Source: Streptococcus sanguinis (GTDB lineage: Bacteria; Bacillota; Bacilli; Lactobacillales; Streptococcaceae). From it: a stretch of 64,000 bases of DNA. The DNA lies in assembly GCF_900635155.1 (NCBI RefSeq), contig NZ_LR134002.1, positions 248,001 through 312,000 of the forward strand, read 5' to 3'. Below, one piece after another: positions 34,593-46,600 of the stretch. The notes beneath the pieces are model-generated. The model was not told the origin of the DNA, did not search any database, and saw nothing but the letters and a program-made list of their open reading frames with translations. Every line of letters starts with the position of its first letter. Positions within the stretch are counted from its first letter, which is position 1. Position numbers and translations under genes: made by a program.

Positions 34593-34598
34593 TATAAT
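34593..34598 (+). promoter_or_regulatory. upstream -10 element of tkt
   Basis: TATAAT lies 5 bases after the cre site. No good -35 is at the right spacing. Transcripts from here would pass through the hairpin at 34618-34647, which could then act as an attenuator. Confidence 0.4.
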
Positions 34599-34617
34599 AA
34601 ATCTATAAAAAGATGAG

Positions 34618-34650
34618 ATTATCCCTATCTTGCGATATAGGGATAATTTT
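34618..34650 (+). terminator. hairpin upstream of tkt, attenuator-like
   Basis: ATTATCCCTAT pairs perfectly with ATAGGGATAAT (11 pairs) around the 8-base loop CTTGCGAT and is followed by TTTTCTT. It lies between the upstream -10 and the tkt gene. Its loop contains the -35 hexamer of the downstream promoter. Confidence 0.55.
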
Positions 34651-34658
34651 CTTATAAT
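34630..34658 (+). promoter_or_regulatory. proximal tkt promoter
   Basis: TTGCGA (34630-34635) and TATAAT (34653-34658) are spaced by 17 bases, 90 bases before tkt. The -35 is in the loop of the hairpin at 34618-34647. Confidence 0.6.
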
Positions 34659-34747
34659 AGATATGAGACAATTTTTATCGTTTCTACGACCATTGTTTAT
34701 CCTGTTCTGATGTCAGGACAGATTTTAGTAAAAATAAGGAGAATCCA

Positions 34748-36724
34748 ATGTCACAATTATCAGTTAATGCCATTCGCTTTTTAGGGATTGACGCGATTGA
34801 AAAGTCTAAGTCAGGTCACCCTGGTGTAGTCATGGGCGCTGCGCCGATGGCTTACGACTTGTTTACTAAACAACTTCGTATCAATCCAGAAGAGCCAAAC
34901 TGGATTAACCGCGATCGCTTCGTCCTATCTGCAGGACATGGCTCTATGCTGCTTTATGCCCTGCTTCATCTGTCTGGCTTTAAAGATGTCAGCATGGACG
35001 AAATCAAAAACTTCCGCCAATGGGGCTCTAAGACACCAGGTCACCCAGAGTTTGGGCACACAGCTGGTGTGGATGCCACTACTGGCCCACTGGGACAGGG
35101 TATTTCTACAGCTACTGGATTTGCTCAGGCAGAGCGTTTCTTGGCTGCTAAGTATAACCGTGAAGGCTACCCAATTTTCGACCATTACACTTATGTCATC
35201 TGTGGTGATGGTGATTTGATGGAGGGTGTTTCAGCTGAAGCTGCTTCTTATGCTGGCCTGCAAAAGCTGGACAAGTTGGTTGTTCTCTATGATTCAAATG
35301 ATATCAACCTAGATGGAGAGACTAAGGATTCCTTTACAGAAGATGTTCGTGCCCGCTATAAAGCCTACGGTTGGCATACTGCCTTGGTGGAAGACGGAAC
35401 AGACCTTGCAGCGATTGATGCAGCCATCAATGAAGCTAAGGCTTCCGGCAAACCATCTTTGATTGAAGTTAAGACCGTTATCGGTTACGGTTCTCCAAAC
35501 AAGCAAGGAACTAATGCAGTTCACGGTGCGCCTCTTGGAGCAGAAGAAGCAGAAGCTACTCGTAAAGCCTTGGGCTGGGACTATGCGCCATTTGAGATTC
35601 CTGAGGAAGTCTATGCTGACTACCGTCAAAATGTGGCGGAGCGTGGTGCAGCAGCTTACGATGCTTGGAAACAGCTAGTAGAGGACTACAAGCAAGCCCA
35701 TCCAGAATTGGCGGCAGAAGTAACAGCTATCATCGCTGGTCAAGATCCAGTAGAAATCAAACCAGAAGATTTCCCAGTACTTGAAAATGGCTTCTCTCAA
35801 GCGACTCGTAATTCTAGTCAGGATGCCCTCAATGCAGCAGCTAAGGTGCTTCCGACTTTCCTCGGCGGTTCTGCTGACTTGGCTCACTCCAATATGACCT
35901 ACATCAAGGAAGACGGCTTGCAGGATGATGCCCACCGTCTCAACCGCAATATCCAATTTGGTGTGCGCGAGTTTGCTATGGGAACAATTCTAAACGGTAT
36001 GGCACTTCATGGTGGTCTTCGCGTTTACGGTGGTACCTTCTTCGTCTTCTCAGACTATGTCAAGGCAGCTGTCCGTTTGTCTGCCCTTCAAGGTTTGCCA
36101 GTGACTTATGTCTTCACACACGATTCTATTGCAGTTGGTGAAGATGGCCCAACTCATGAGCCGATTGAGCACTTGGCTGGTCTGCGTGCCATTCCAAACC
36201 TGACTGTTTTCCGCCCAGCAGATGCGCGTGAAACTCAGGCAGCTTGGTACTTGGCCCTTAAGAGCCAATCCACTCCGACTGCTCTGGTCTTGACCCGTCA
36301 AAATCTAACAGTTGAAGAAGGAACAAACTTTGACAAGGTAGCTAAAGGTGCTTATGTGGTCTACGAAACAGGAGCAGATTTCGATACCATCTTGCTGGCT
36401 TCTGGTTCTGAGGTTAATTTGGCTGTTGCAGCTGCTAAAGCACTTGCAGCAGAAGGTGCTAAAATCCGCGTGGTTAGCGTGCCATCAACAGAGCTTTTTG
36501 ATGCTCAAGATGCAGCCTACAAAGAAGAAATTCTGCCAAATGCAGTTCGTCGCCGTGTAGCGATTGAGATGGCAGCTAGCCAGCCTTGGTACAAGTATGT
36601 CGGTCTGGACGGTGCAGTTATCGGAATCGACCAGTTTGGTGCATCTGCTCCAGCAGGTAAGGTGCTGGAAGAATACGGCTTTACAGTTGAACACGTAGCA
36701 AAAGTTGTTAAAAATCTTAAATAA
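34748..36724 (+). CDS. tkt: transketolase
   Basis: Transketolase moves two-carbon units between pentose and triose/tetrose phosphates with thiamine diphosphate. The 658-residue protein has the usual three domains. Visible motifs are [14 protein letters not shown] near the N-terminus, the cofactor motif CGDGDLMEG with a downstream NDI, and the pyrimidine-domain segment [17 protein letters not shown]. It stands alone with two promoters, a perfect cre site and its own terminator. With rpe and thiN in the same window it represents pentose phosphate metabolism and its cofactor supply. Confidence 0.97.
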   Translation: MSQLSVNAIRFLGIDAIEKSKSGHPGVVMGAAPMAYDLFTKQLRINPEEPNWINRDRFVLSAGHGSMLLYALLHLSGFKDVSMDEIKNFRQWGSKTPGHPEFGHTAGVDATTGPLGQGISTATGFAQAERFLAAKYNREGYPIFDHYTYVICGDGDLMEGVSAEAASYAGLQKLDKLVVLYDSNDINLDGETKDSFTEDVRARYKAYGWHTALVEDGTDLAAIDAAINEAKASGKPSLIEVKTVIGYGSPNKQGTNAVHGAPLGAEEAEATRKALGWDYAPFEIPEEVYADYRQNVAERGAAAYDAWKQLVEDYKQAHPELAAEVTAIIAGQDPVEIKPEDFPVLENGFSQATRNSSQDALNAAAKVLPTFLGGSADLAHSNMTYIKEDGLQDDAHRLNRNIQFGVREFAMGTILNGMALHGGLRVYGGTFFVFSDYVKAAVRLSALQGLPVTYVFTHDSIAVGEDGPTHEPIEHLAGLRAIPNLTVFRPADARETQAAWYLALKSQSTPTALVLTRQNLTVEEGTNFDKVAKGAYVVYETGADFDTILLASGSEVNLAVAAAKALAAEGAKIRVVSVPSTELFDAQDAAYKEEILPNAVRRRVAIEMAASQPWYKYVGLDGAVIGIDQFGASAPAGKVLEEYGFTVEHVAKVVKNLK

Positions 36725-36733
36725 AAAGACATA

Positions 36734-36761
36734 AAATCAGGGTGCCGGTCACCCTGATTTT
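36734..36761 (+). terminator. tkt terminator
   Basis: ATCAGGGTG pairs perfectly with CACCCTGAT around CCGGT, followed by TTTT. Confidence 0.9.
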
Positions 36762-36840
36762 TGCTTTTAAAAAAATGTCGTTAGGTTAATCATGCTTCAT
36801 CCGACTTGAGACGGACTTTGCTTGAAAAGTCAGAATCGTC

Positions 36841-36869
36841 TTGTAAAAATAAGGGAAATCTGCTATAGT
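36841..36869 (+). promoter_or_regulatory. yajC promoter
   Basis: TTGTAA and TATAGT are spaced by 17 bases, with TGC before the -10 making it an extended -10 promoter. Confidence 0.7.
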
Positions 36870-36901
36870 AGTTCATATATGACATTCGAAGGAGAAAAGA
36901 T

Positions 36902-37237
36902 ATGAATCCAACTATGCTTATTGTATTTGCGGTTGTACTGGTAGGGATGACCTATTTCCAAATGCGTACTCAAAAGAAACAGGCTCAGCAGCGTATGGAA
37001 AGTCTTAACAAGCTGCAAAAGGGTTATGAAGTCATTACCATTGGCGGTTTATACGGAACAGTAGATGAAGTGGACACAGACAAGAAAACAGTTGTTCTGG
37101 ATGTGGACGGTGTTTACCTGACCTTTGAACTGACAGCTATTAAAACTGTACTGCCATTGACTGAGGGCACTCCCGCTATTGCTGGCGGTGAAGGAAGTGT
37201 TGATGTTCCCGAGGAAGAATCAGCGATTGAAGAGTAA
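36902..37237 (+). CDS. yajC: preprotein translocase subunit YajC
   Basis: YajC is a small membrane protein associated with the Sec translocon and YidC. The 111-residue protein has one N-terminal transmembrane segment (MLIVFAVVLVGMTYFQM), the conserved RTQKKQAQQR turn and the GYEVITIGGLYGTV domain. The acidic C-terminal tail is longer than in many homologues. It is monocistronic between its promoter and a terminator and has the ribosome-binding site AAGGAG. Confidence 0.93.
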   Translation: MNPTMLIVFAVVLVGMTYFQMRTQKKQAQQRMESLNKLQKGYEVITIGGLYGTVDEVDTDKKTVVLDVDGVYLTFELTAIKTVLPLTEGTPAIAGGEGSVDVPEEESAIEE

Positions 37238-37244
37238 AGAAATA

Positions 37245-37268
37245 AACAGCTTGCGGGCTGTTTTTTTT
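37245..37268 (+). terminator. yajC terminator
   Basis: AACAGC pairs with GCTGTT around TTGCGG and runs into eight T residues. Confidence 0.85.
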
Positions 37269-37427
37269 GTTTTGACTCATGTGGCTAGGAGGTGTCTAGT
37301 TTCAAGCCTATTCGCCTCGCAGTTTGGACAGGCTGGGTGAGTTTGGATTCTCTGGTTGACATTCTGTCCTTATTTTATATCCTCGGGTTTGAAAAAGCGG
37401 ATGAATTGCCCACATTCCAAGGATTTA

Positions 37428-37436
37428 TGATATAAT
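37428..37436 (+). promoter_or_regulatory. uppS operon promoter, extended -10
   Basis: TGATATAAT is a perfect extended -10 motif, 33 bases before uppS. TTGCCC upstream has a 19-base spacing. Confidence 0.65.
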
Positions 37437-37468
37437 GAACTGACAAAACTTTAAATAGGATAAAAAGT

Positions 37469-38218
37469 ATGTTTAGTTTTAAGAAAAAAGAAAAGCTGAA
37501 CGCACCGCTGAATGTTCCAAAACACATTGCTGTCATTATGGACGGCAATGGCCGTTGGGCAAAAAAAAGGATGCAGCCGCGCGTGTTCGGCCATAAGGCT
37601 GGCATGGAAACCCTGCAAAAGGTGACGATTGCTGCCAAGGAAATGGGTGTTCAGGTCTTGACTGTCTATGCCTTTTCAACGGAAAATTGGTCTCGGCCGG
37701 AAAAGGAAGTTTCCTTTATCATGAATCTGCCGGTTGAATTTTACGACCGCTATGTGCCGGAGCTGCACAAGAACAATGTAAAAATCCAGATGATTGGTGA
37801 TACGGCTAAGCTTCCTAAGCCGACATTTGAAGCTATGGAAAAGGCTGAAAGTCTGACCAAGCTCAATACAGGTTTGATTCTCAACTTTGCCCTAAACTAC
37901 GGTGGTCGATATGAGATCAATCAGGCTGTTAAAGAGATTGCTCAGGATGTTCTGGATGCCAAACTCAGTCCTGGCGACATTACTGAGGAAGTCATTGGCA
38001 ACTACCTCTATACCAGCAATTTGCCTAAGATGCTGCGCGATCCGGATCTGGTGATTCGGACCAGTGGAGAGCTGCGTCTCAGCAATTTTCTGCCTTGGCA
38101 GTCAGCCTACAGTGAGCTGTATTTTACGGATGTTCTCTGGCCTGACTTTGATGAGAAGGCTTTGAAGGCTGCAATTGCAGAATACAGCCGTCGGAATCGA
38201 CGTTTTGGCGGTGTTTAA
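37469..38218 (+). CDS. uppS: undecaprenyl diphosphate synthase
   Basis: UppS condenses isopentenyl diphosphate units onto farnesyl diphosphate to make the C55 lipid carrier for cell wall polymers. The 249-residue protein has HIAVIMDGNGRWAKKR with the catalytic Asp, FSTENWSRP, and the C-terminal DLVIRTSGELRLSNFLPWQ segment. It is the first of four genes (uppS-cdsA-rseP-proS) in the order usual for Firmicutes. Confidence 0.97.
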   Translation: MFSFKKKEKLNAPLNVPKHIAVIMDGNGRWAKKRMQPRVFGHKAGMETLQKVTIAAKEMGVQVLTVYAFSTENWSRPEKEVSFIMNLPVEFYDRYVPELHKNNVKIQMIGDTAKLPKPTFEAMEKAESLTKLNTGLILNFALNYGGRYEINQAVKEIAQDVLDAKLSPGDITEEVIGNYLYTSNLPKMLRDPDLVIRTSGELRLSNFLPWQSAYSELYFTDVLWPDFDEKALKAAIAEYSRRNRRFGGV

Positions 38219-38236
38219 GGGAGAAAGTAAAAAAGT

Positions 38237-39040
38237 ATGAGTAAAAATTTACAAAAACGTCTAATCTTTGGAGGAATCGCTCTTGCTATTTTTATTCCTC
38301 TGGTATTGACTGGAGGAGTTATCTTTCAGATTTTTGTAGGGCTGTTGGCTATGCTGGCGGTGCATGAATTTCTCCAAATGAAAGGCCTGCCAACAGCGAC
38401 CATCGAAGGTGTCTTGGCCATGCTGGCAGCCTTTGTCCTGACCCTGCCCTTGGAGAACTATCTGAAGTTTCTGCCAGTGGATGGCAATGTCGTGGCCTAT
38501 GGCTTGGTCGTCTTCCTTCTGCTGATCTCGACTGTCCTAGGTTCCAACTACACTTTTGAAGATGCGGCTTATCCGATTACAGCGAGTTTTTATGTCGGTC
38601 TTGGCTTTAATGCCTTGATTGATGCCCGCTTGATGAATATTGACAAGGTCCTGCTAGCTCTCTTTATCGTCTGGGCCACTGACAGTGGAGCTTATCTGGC
38701 CGGAGTGCGTTTTGGTAAAAGAAAGCTGGCGCCGAGAGTTTCTCCTAATAAGACTATTGAAGGAAGCCTAGGCGGCATTCTATCAGCTGTTCTAGTGACT
38801 GGAATCTTTATGTTGGTTCGACCGCAAGTGTACGCTACTTATAATGCCCTCGTCTTTTTGATTCTGGCAGTGCTCTTTAGTATTGCAGGCCAGCTGGGTG
38901 ATTTGGTCGAAAGCTCAATCAAGCGCCATTTCGGGGTCAAGGATTCTGGTAAATTCATTCCTGGTCACGGCGGTGTCTTGGATCGCTTTGACAGCCTTCT
39001 CTTCGTCTTTCCGCTGATGCATTTTTTCGGCTTGTTCTAA
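38237..39040 (+). CDS. cdsA: phosphatidate cytidylyltransferase
   Basis: CdsA makes CDP-diacylglycerol from phosphatidic acid and CTP at the membrane, the branch point to anionic phospholipids. The 267-residue protein has about seven to eight transmembrane segments and the family signature near the C-terminus (GQLGDLVESSIKRHFGVKDS, then IPGHGGVLDRFDS). It follows uppS by 18 bases. A 226-base gap with an inverted-repeat element separates it from rseP. Confidence 0.95.
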   Translation: MSKNLQKRLIFGGIALAIFIPLVLTGGVIFQIFVGLLAMLAVHEFLQMKGLPTATIEGVLAMLAAFVLTLPLENYLKFLPVDGNVVAYGLVVFLLLISTVLGSNYTFEDAAYPITASFYVGLGFNALIDARLMNIDKVLLALFIVWATDSGAYLAGVRFGKRKLAPRVSPNKTIEGSLGGILSAVLVTGIFMLVRPQVYATYNALVFLILAVLFSIAGQLGDLVESSIKRHFGVKDSGKFIPGHGGVLDRFDSLLFVFPLMHFFGLF

Positions 39041-39049
39041 GACAGTCGA

Positions 39050-39173
39050 GCATAGCTGAAAGTAAGGGACGGTAGGTTTGTCCAAAGACCGCACAATCTG
39101 AGAAGGAACTAGGATTTAGAGCTCAAAATTTTGAGTTGAGCTTGTAACCTATTTTCAAAAGTGTCAGCTATGC
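39050..39173. repeat. 124-base inverted-repeat element between cdsA and rseP
   Basis: The ends GCATAGCTG (39050-39058) and CAGCTATGC (39165-39173) are perfect inverted repeats. Inside is a second foldback centred on the palindrome CTCAAAATTTTGAG (about 39122-39135). No reading frame fits. The structure resembles streptococcal miniature intergenic elements such as BOX or RUP, but I could not match it to a known one. Confidence 0.5.
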
Positions 39174-39266
39174 AGGGGCGGAAAGCTCGGTATTTGGCCG
39201 TTTTCTGCTCCTTCTTTGATTTAAAGAAAAAATATGATTTCTAGGAAAGGTAAAATATAGAAGTCC

Positions 39267-40523
39267 ATGCAGTTTATAACCTTTATTATTATTTTTGGGA
39301 TCATTGTGGTGGTCCATGAGTTCGGACACTTCTACTTTGCGAAGAAGTCCGGCATTTTGGTCAGAGAGTTCGCTATCGGTATGGGACCCAAGATTTTCTC
39401 CCATATTGGCAAGGATGGGACGGCCTATACGATTCGGATTTTACCCTTGGGGGGCTATGTGCGCATGGCCGGCTGGGGGGAAGATTCCACTGACATTAAG
39501 GTGGGGACACCGGCTAGTCTGACCTTGGATGCAGAGGGCAAGGTGGTTCGCATCAATCTCTCTGGCAAAAAGGTTGACCAGACAGCTCTGCCCATGAATG
39601 TGACTGGCTTTGACTTTGAGGAAAAGCTGGAAATCACAGGTCTAGTCCTTGACGAGCTCAAGACTTATGCAGTAGATCATGATGCAACGATTGTTGAAGA
39701 AGACGGCACTGAGGTGCGGATTGCACCGCTGGATGTTCAGTATCAGAATGCTAGTATCTGGGGTCGTCTCATTACCAACTTTGCTGGGCCTATGAATAAC
39801 TTCATCCTGAGCGTGCTGGTATTTATGCTACTAGCCTTTGTTCAGGGCGGCGTTCGTGATGAGAACAGCAATCATTTTCAAGTCATGGATGGTAGTGCTA
39901 TAGCAGCTGCTGGGGTTCAAAATAAGGACCAAATCCTTAAAATTAATGACTATAAGATTAGCAACTGGGCGGATCTAACCAGCGCTCTGGCGAAAATCAC
40001 AGCCAAGAGCAAGGAAGCGCCGACCTTGTCTGTTACCTACAAACACGGCAGCGAAACGAAAGAGATTACCGTACAGCCTAAAAAAGACGGCAATCGCTAT
40101 CTTCTGGGTGTATCCCCAACAGTCAAGACAGGCTTTTGGGACAAGGTCATTGGCGGCTTTACTGCAGCTTGGTCTACCACGGTTCGCATTTTGTCAGCTC
40201 TGAAAGATATCATCTTCAACTTCAATATCAATAAGCTGGGCGGTCCGGTCGCTATTTACAATTTCAGTAGCCAGGCAGCCGAGCAAGGTTTGCCAGCAGT
40301 CCTTAGTCTTTTGGCCATGCTGTCGCTCAATATCGGTATTTTCAACCTGATTCCCATTCCAGCCTTGGACGGCGGAAAAATCGTCCTCAATATTCTGGAG
40401 GCTATCCGCAGAAAACCTCTGAAAAGAGAAACTGAGACCTATATCACTCTGTCTGGAGTGGCTATTATGGTCATCCTAATGATTGCCGTTACCTGGAACG
40501 ATATTATGAAATTATTCTTCTAA
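39267..40523 (+). CDS. rseP: RseP-family site-2 intramembrane metalloprotease
   Basis: RseP (Eep in streptococci and enterococci) cleaves membrane-anchored peptides and anti-sigma factors within the bilayer, including precursors of peptide pheromones. The 418-residue protein has the zinc motif H17-E-F-G-H21 in its first transmembrane segment, a PDZ domain around residues 190-280, and the C-terminal PALDGGKIV motif with the third ligand. The ribosome-binding site is poor (TAGAAG). proS follows after 65 bases. Confidence 0.93.
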   Translation: MQFITFIIIFGIIVVVHEFGHFYFAKKSGILVREFAIGMGPKIFSHIGKDGTAYTIRILPLGGYVRMAGWGEDSTDIKVGTPASLTLDAEGKVVRINLSGKKVDQTALPMNVTGFDFEEKLEITGLVLDELKTYAVDHDATIVEEDGTEVRIAPLDVQYQNASIWGRLITNFAGPMNNFILSVLVFMLLAFVQGGVRDENSNHFQVMDGSAIAAAGVQNKDQILKINDYKISNWADLTSALAKITAKSKEAPTLSVTYKHGSETKEITVQPKKDGNRYLLGVSPTVKTGFWDKVIGGFTAAWSTTVRILSALKDIIFNFNINKLGGPVAIYNFSSQAAEQGLPAVLSLLAMLSLNIGIFNLIPIPALDGGKIVLNILEAIRRKPLKRETETYITLSGVAIMVILMIAVTWNDIMKLFF

Positions 40524-40567
40524 GAGCCCGAAGCTCATAGAGCTATGAAAAAGAAATTATTCAATGA

Positions 40568-42439
<1,872 letters not shown>

Positions 42440-42443
42440 AACA

Positions 42444-42470
42444 AACTGCCAGTTTTGTCTGGCAGTTTTC
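42444..42470 (+). terminator. proS terminator
   Basis: AACTGCCAG pairs with CTGGCAGTT around TTTTGT, followed by TTC and further T residues. Confidence 0.85.
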
Positions 42471-42472
42471 TT

Positions 42473-42501
42473 TTGCTTATTGGTCTTGAAAATGCTATAG
42501 T
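42473..42501 (+). promoter_or_regulatory. promoter of the PH-like protein gene
   Basis: TTGCTT and TATAGT are spaced by 17 bases with TGC before the -10. It starts directly after the proS terminator. Confidence 0.65.
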
Positions 42502-42529
42502 AGGAAAAAATAGATTGGAGGACCGAATG

Positions 42530-42910
42530 ATGGGATTATTCAGCGGTTTATTAGGCAATGCCTCTCAGAAAGATATTGAAAAAACGGAAAGACAATTGGA
42601 GGATATTCTGACATCAACAGAGAATGTGGAACTAGCTTTTAGCCTCATTCGTGACTTGATTGTCTTCACAGATAAGCGCTTAATCTTGGTCGACAAGCAG
42701 GGAATGACTGGCAAAAAGACTTCTTATAAGTCTTTTCCTTATCGCTCGATCAGTCGCTTCTCAGTAGAAACAGCCGGGCATTTCGACTTAGATGCCGAGC
42801 TGAAAATCTGGGTTTCCAGCGCTCAAGAGCCGGCAGAAGTCCTGCAATTTACCAGCGATCGCAGCGTCATCGCCATTCAAAAAGCCTTAGCGGAAGCAGT
42901 GTTAAGATAG
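42530..42910 (+). CDS. bacterial PH-like domain protein
   Basis: This 126-residue protein has the pattern of short bacterial pleckstrin-homology-like proteins (bPH family): IRDLIVFTDKRLILVDKQG, then SYKSFPYRSISRFSVETAG and a C-terminal helix. No catalytic residues are expected and the ligand is unknown. The start MGLFSGLL was chosen 8 bases after GGAGG; an ATG one codon earlier is also possible. It is monocistronic. Confidence 0.78.
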   Translation: MGLFSGLLGNASQKDIEKTERQLEDILTSTENVELAFSLIRDLIVFTDKRLILVDKQGMTGKKTSYKSFPYRSISRFSVETAGHFDLDAELKIWVSSAQEPAEVLQFTSDRSVIAIQKALAEAVLR

Positions 42911-42914
42911 ACAG

Positions 42915-42967
42915 AAAAAGCCTTCTGAGTATTAACTGGAAAGTTAAATCACTCAGAAAGCTTTTTT
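42915..42967. terminator. bidirectional terminator
   Basis: AAAAAGC-CTTCTGAGT pairs with ACTCAGAA-GCTTTTTT around a 20-base loop. T-runs on both strands let it serve the PH-like gene and the convergent lipoprotein gene. Confidence 0.8.
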
Positions 42968-43505
42968 ATTCTTCTGTGAATCCTTGAGATAGCAGATAAG
43001 AGAAGAAATCTTCGGGCTTTTCCTTAAGCTTTTTGAACAGATTGTCTTCAGATGTTTCTCCTAAAGCAGCCATCACTTGTTTTTCATTTGCTTTGCTGAG
43101 GTCAAAGTGGGCAATTTGTTCAACAGTTTTCCTGTCTGCTGAAACTTTGACTTCAACTGTGACTCCGTCTAACTTGCTAAATTTATCATAAAAATCACCA
43201 GTTTTCAATTCTTCTTGATAAATGTTGTTGATTTCTTCAGTACTCTTGTTTTGCTCGTCCTCTTGTGTTGGTTTACCAGCCATAAAATCGAAGGCTAGAA
43301 TCTTATTTTTCTGATAATAAACAACAATTTTATTACTGTAACCGTTAGGAATATTGTAAGAAAAAGTCTTTCTTTCAGTCTTTTCTTCTTTAGCTTTGTT
43401 TTGACTCTGATTTTGTTTGGGTTTGTTTTCTTGCTTATTCTGATTAGGCATACTGCAGGCAGTCAGGGTCAGCAGACAAGCACAGGCTAAGAGAATTTTC
43501 TTCAC
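42966..43505 (-). CDS. putative lipoprotein, DUF1307/YehR-like
   Basis: This 179-residue protein has a lipoprotein signal peptide (MKKILLACACLLTLTACS) with Cys at residue 17 in LTAC. A Gln/Asn/Lys/Glu-rich linker follows and then a domain resembling the YehR/DUF1307 lipoproteins. Such proteins are surface-anchored and of unknown function. The ribosome-binding site is GGAG at 7 bases. It converges on the PH-like gene and is divergent from polC. Confidence 0.75.
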   Translation of the reverse strand: MKKILLACACLLTLTACSMPNQNKQENKPKQNQSQNKAKEEKTERKTFSYNIPNGYSNKIVVYYQKNKILAFDFMAGKPTQEDEQNKSTEEINNIYQEELKTGDFYDKFSKLDGVTVEVKVSADRKTVEQIAHFDLSKANEKQVMAALGETSEDNLFKKLKEKPEDFFSYLLSQGFTEE

Positions 43506-43635
43506 AATTAAGACTCCTTTTGATAAATGTTTTTTCTATTATATCATAACTTAGCACCATGAAAAACGATTTGATAATCGTGTTGAGACTCGCGTTTTGT
43601 CCTATTCTTTTTCTGTCGAAAAAAGTGCTGATTTA

Positions 43636-43644
43636 TGGTAAAAT
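43636..43644 (+). promoter_or_regulatory. polC promoter, extended -10
   Basis: TGGTAAAAT fits an extended -10 motif, 28 bases before polC. Confidence 0.55.
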
Positions 43645-43671
43645 AGGGTCACTACTGTACGAGGAAATATC

Positions 43672-46600
43672 ATGTCAAACAAGTTTGAAATTTTAATGCA
43701 TCAGCTGGATATGCCACTGGAAATGAGAAATTCAGAGGCCTTTTTGAATGCAGAAATTGAGAAGGTTCTGGTCCACAAGGTCAGTCGGGTCTGGGAGTTT
43801 CATTTTTCTTTTAAGAATATTCTGCCCATTGAGATTTTTCGGGAATTGCAGAAGCGCCTAGCTCAAGAGTTTTCTAAGACGGGCAATCAAGCTGTTTTTG
43901 AAATTCACTGTGAGGCCCCTCAGGTATCGGATGAACTCTTGCAGGCTTATTACCAGCTGGCCTTTGAGGAGGGGCCTTGTGCCAGTCATGGCTTCAAGAG
44001 CCTGTATCAGGATTTGCGGGTTCATTTGGATGGAGACAAGCTGCTGATTGAGGGGGCTTCGACCATTGATACGGAGCATTTTCGCAAGAATCACCTGCCC
44101 AATCTCAGCCAGCAGCTGGTCAAGTACGGTTTTCCTCAACTGACCTGTCTGGTTCAGCACAGCGATGAGCTGACCCAGCAGCAAGCAGAGAATTTCCAGG
44201 CGGAGAATGACAAGATTGTTCAGGCGGCTAATGAAGAAGCGCTCAAAGCCATGGAATCCCTGCAGCAGATGGCACCGCCGCCAGAGGAAAAGCCAGCCTA
44301 TGACTTCCAAGCTCGCAAGGCTGCGGCTAAACCAAAGCTGGACAAGGCAGAGATTACCCCGATGATTGAAGTTCAGACTGAGGAAAACCGTCTGGTCTTT
44401 GAGGGAATGGTCTTTGATCTGGAACAGAAAGTTACTCGGACTGGCCGGGTCTTGCTCAATTTCAAAATGACAGACTACACTTCCAGCTTCTCCTTGCAGA
44501 AATGGATGAAAAACGAAGAAGAAGCCAAGAAGTTTGACATGATTAAGAAAGGCGCCTGGCTGCGCGTGCGGGGAAATGTGGAGATGAACAATTTCACCCG
44601 CGACCTGACCATGAATGTGCAGGATGTGCAGGCCGTCACCCACTATGAGCGCAAGGACTTGATGCCTGAGGGCCAGAAGCGGGTTGAATTTCATGCCCAT
44701 ACCAATATGTCTACGATGGACGCCCTGCCTGAGGTAGAGGAAATCGTTGCAACGGCAGCCAAGTGGGGCCACAAGGCTGTCGCCATTACTGACCATGGCA
44801 ATGTGCAGAGCTTTCCCCATGGCTACAAGGCTGCCAAGAAAGCTGGTATCCAGCTGATTTACGGTATGGAGGCCAATATTGTAGAAGATCGAGTGCCTAT
44901 TGTTTATAATGAAGTGGACATGGCGCTGGGCGATGCGACCTATGTAGTCTTTGACGTGGAGACGACGGGACTTTCAGCTGTTTACAATGACTTGATTCAG
45001 GTCGCAGCCAGTAAGATGCACAAGGGCAATATCATCGCTGAGTTTGATGAGTTTATCAATCCGGGTCATCCTCTGTCGGCCTTTACGACGGATCTGACCG
45101 GGATTACAGATGAGCATGTCCGCAATGCCAAACCGCTAGAGCAGGTGCTGAAAGAATTTCAGGAATTTTGCCAGGACAGTGTCCTCGTTGCCCATAATGC
45201 CACCTTTGACGTGGGTTTTATGAATGTCAACTATGAGCGTCATAATTTGCCGAAAATTACTCAGCCGGTCATTGACACATTAGAATTTGCCCGCAACCTC
45301 TATCCAGAGTACAAGCGCCATGGTCTGGGGCCTTTGACCAAGCGTTTCCAGATTGCTCTGGAGCACCACCACATGGCCAACTATGACGCGGAAGCGACGG
45401 GCCGTCTCCTCTTTATCTTTATCAAGGATGTGGCTGAAAAGCATGGTGTGACCAATCTCAAGGATCTCAATACGGATCTGGTCGATGAGAATTCCTATAA
45501 GAAAGCTCGGGTCAAGCATGCGACTATTTATGTGAAAAATCAGACGGGACTAAAAAATATTTTCAAGTTAGTCAGTCTGTCTAATACCAAATATTTTGAA
45601 GGCGTACCGCGGATTCCACGGACCGTGCTGGATACCCATCGTGAAGGCTTGATTCTAGGTTCAGCATGTTCAGAAGGCGAAGTCTATGATGCTGTTGTCT
45701 CTCAGGGAGTGGATGCGGCTGTCGAAGTAGCCAAGTATTATGACTTTATCGAGGTCATGCCGCCGGCTATCTATGAGCCACTGATTGCCAAGGAGCAAAT
45801 CAAAGACCAGGAAGAACTGCAGACTATTATTCGCAATCTGATTGAGGTCGGAGACCGCTTGGGCAAGCCTGTCCTTGCGACGGGGAACGTCCACTATATC
45901 GAGCCGGAAGAAGAGATCTACCGTGAGATTATCGTCCGGAGTCTCGGTCAGGGAGCCATGATTAACCGGACTATTGGTCACGGTGAAAATGCCCAGCCGG
46001 CTCCTCTTCCTAAGGCTCACTTCCGGACCACCAATGAGATGCTGGACGAGTTTGCCTTTTTGGGTGAGGACTTGGCTAAGAAACTGGTCATTACCAATCC
46101 GAATCAGCTGGCGGAAACCTTTGAGCCGGTAGAAGTGGTCAAGGGCGACCTCTATACACCTTTCATTGACAAGGCTGAGGAGACGGTTGCCGAGTTGACC
46201 TATCAAAAGGCCTTTGAGATTTATGGCAATCCGCTGCCTGATATCGTGGACTTGCGGATTGAAAAAGAGTTGACCTCCATCTTGGGGAATGGCTTTGCCG
46301 TGATTTATCTGGCTTCGCAGATGCTAGTGCAACGATCCAATGAGCGGGGCTATCTGGTAGGTTCACGGGGGTCAGTTGGATCCAGCTTTGTCGCGACCAT
46401 GATTGGGATTACCGAGGTTAATCCTCTGTCGCCTCACTATGTCTGTGGCAAATGCCAATACAGCGAGTTCATCACAGACGGCTCCTATGGTTCTGGCTTT
46501 GATATGCCTGATAAGGACTGTCCAGAGTGCGGCCACAAGCTGAGCAAGAACGGTCAGGATATTCCATTTGAGACCTTCCTTGGATTTGACGGGGACAAGG

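Noticed and set aside
43858..44820. 320-residue open frame antisense to polC
   Set aside because: It lies wholly inside polC, whose domains are all intact. The frame has no ribosome-binding site and its content is the usual shadow of a GC-richer gene.
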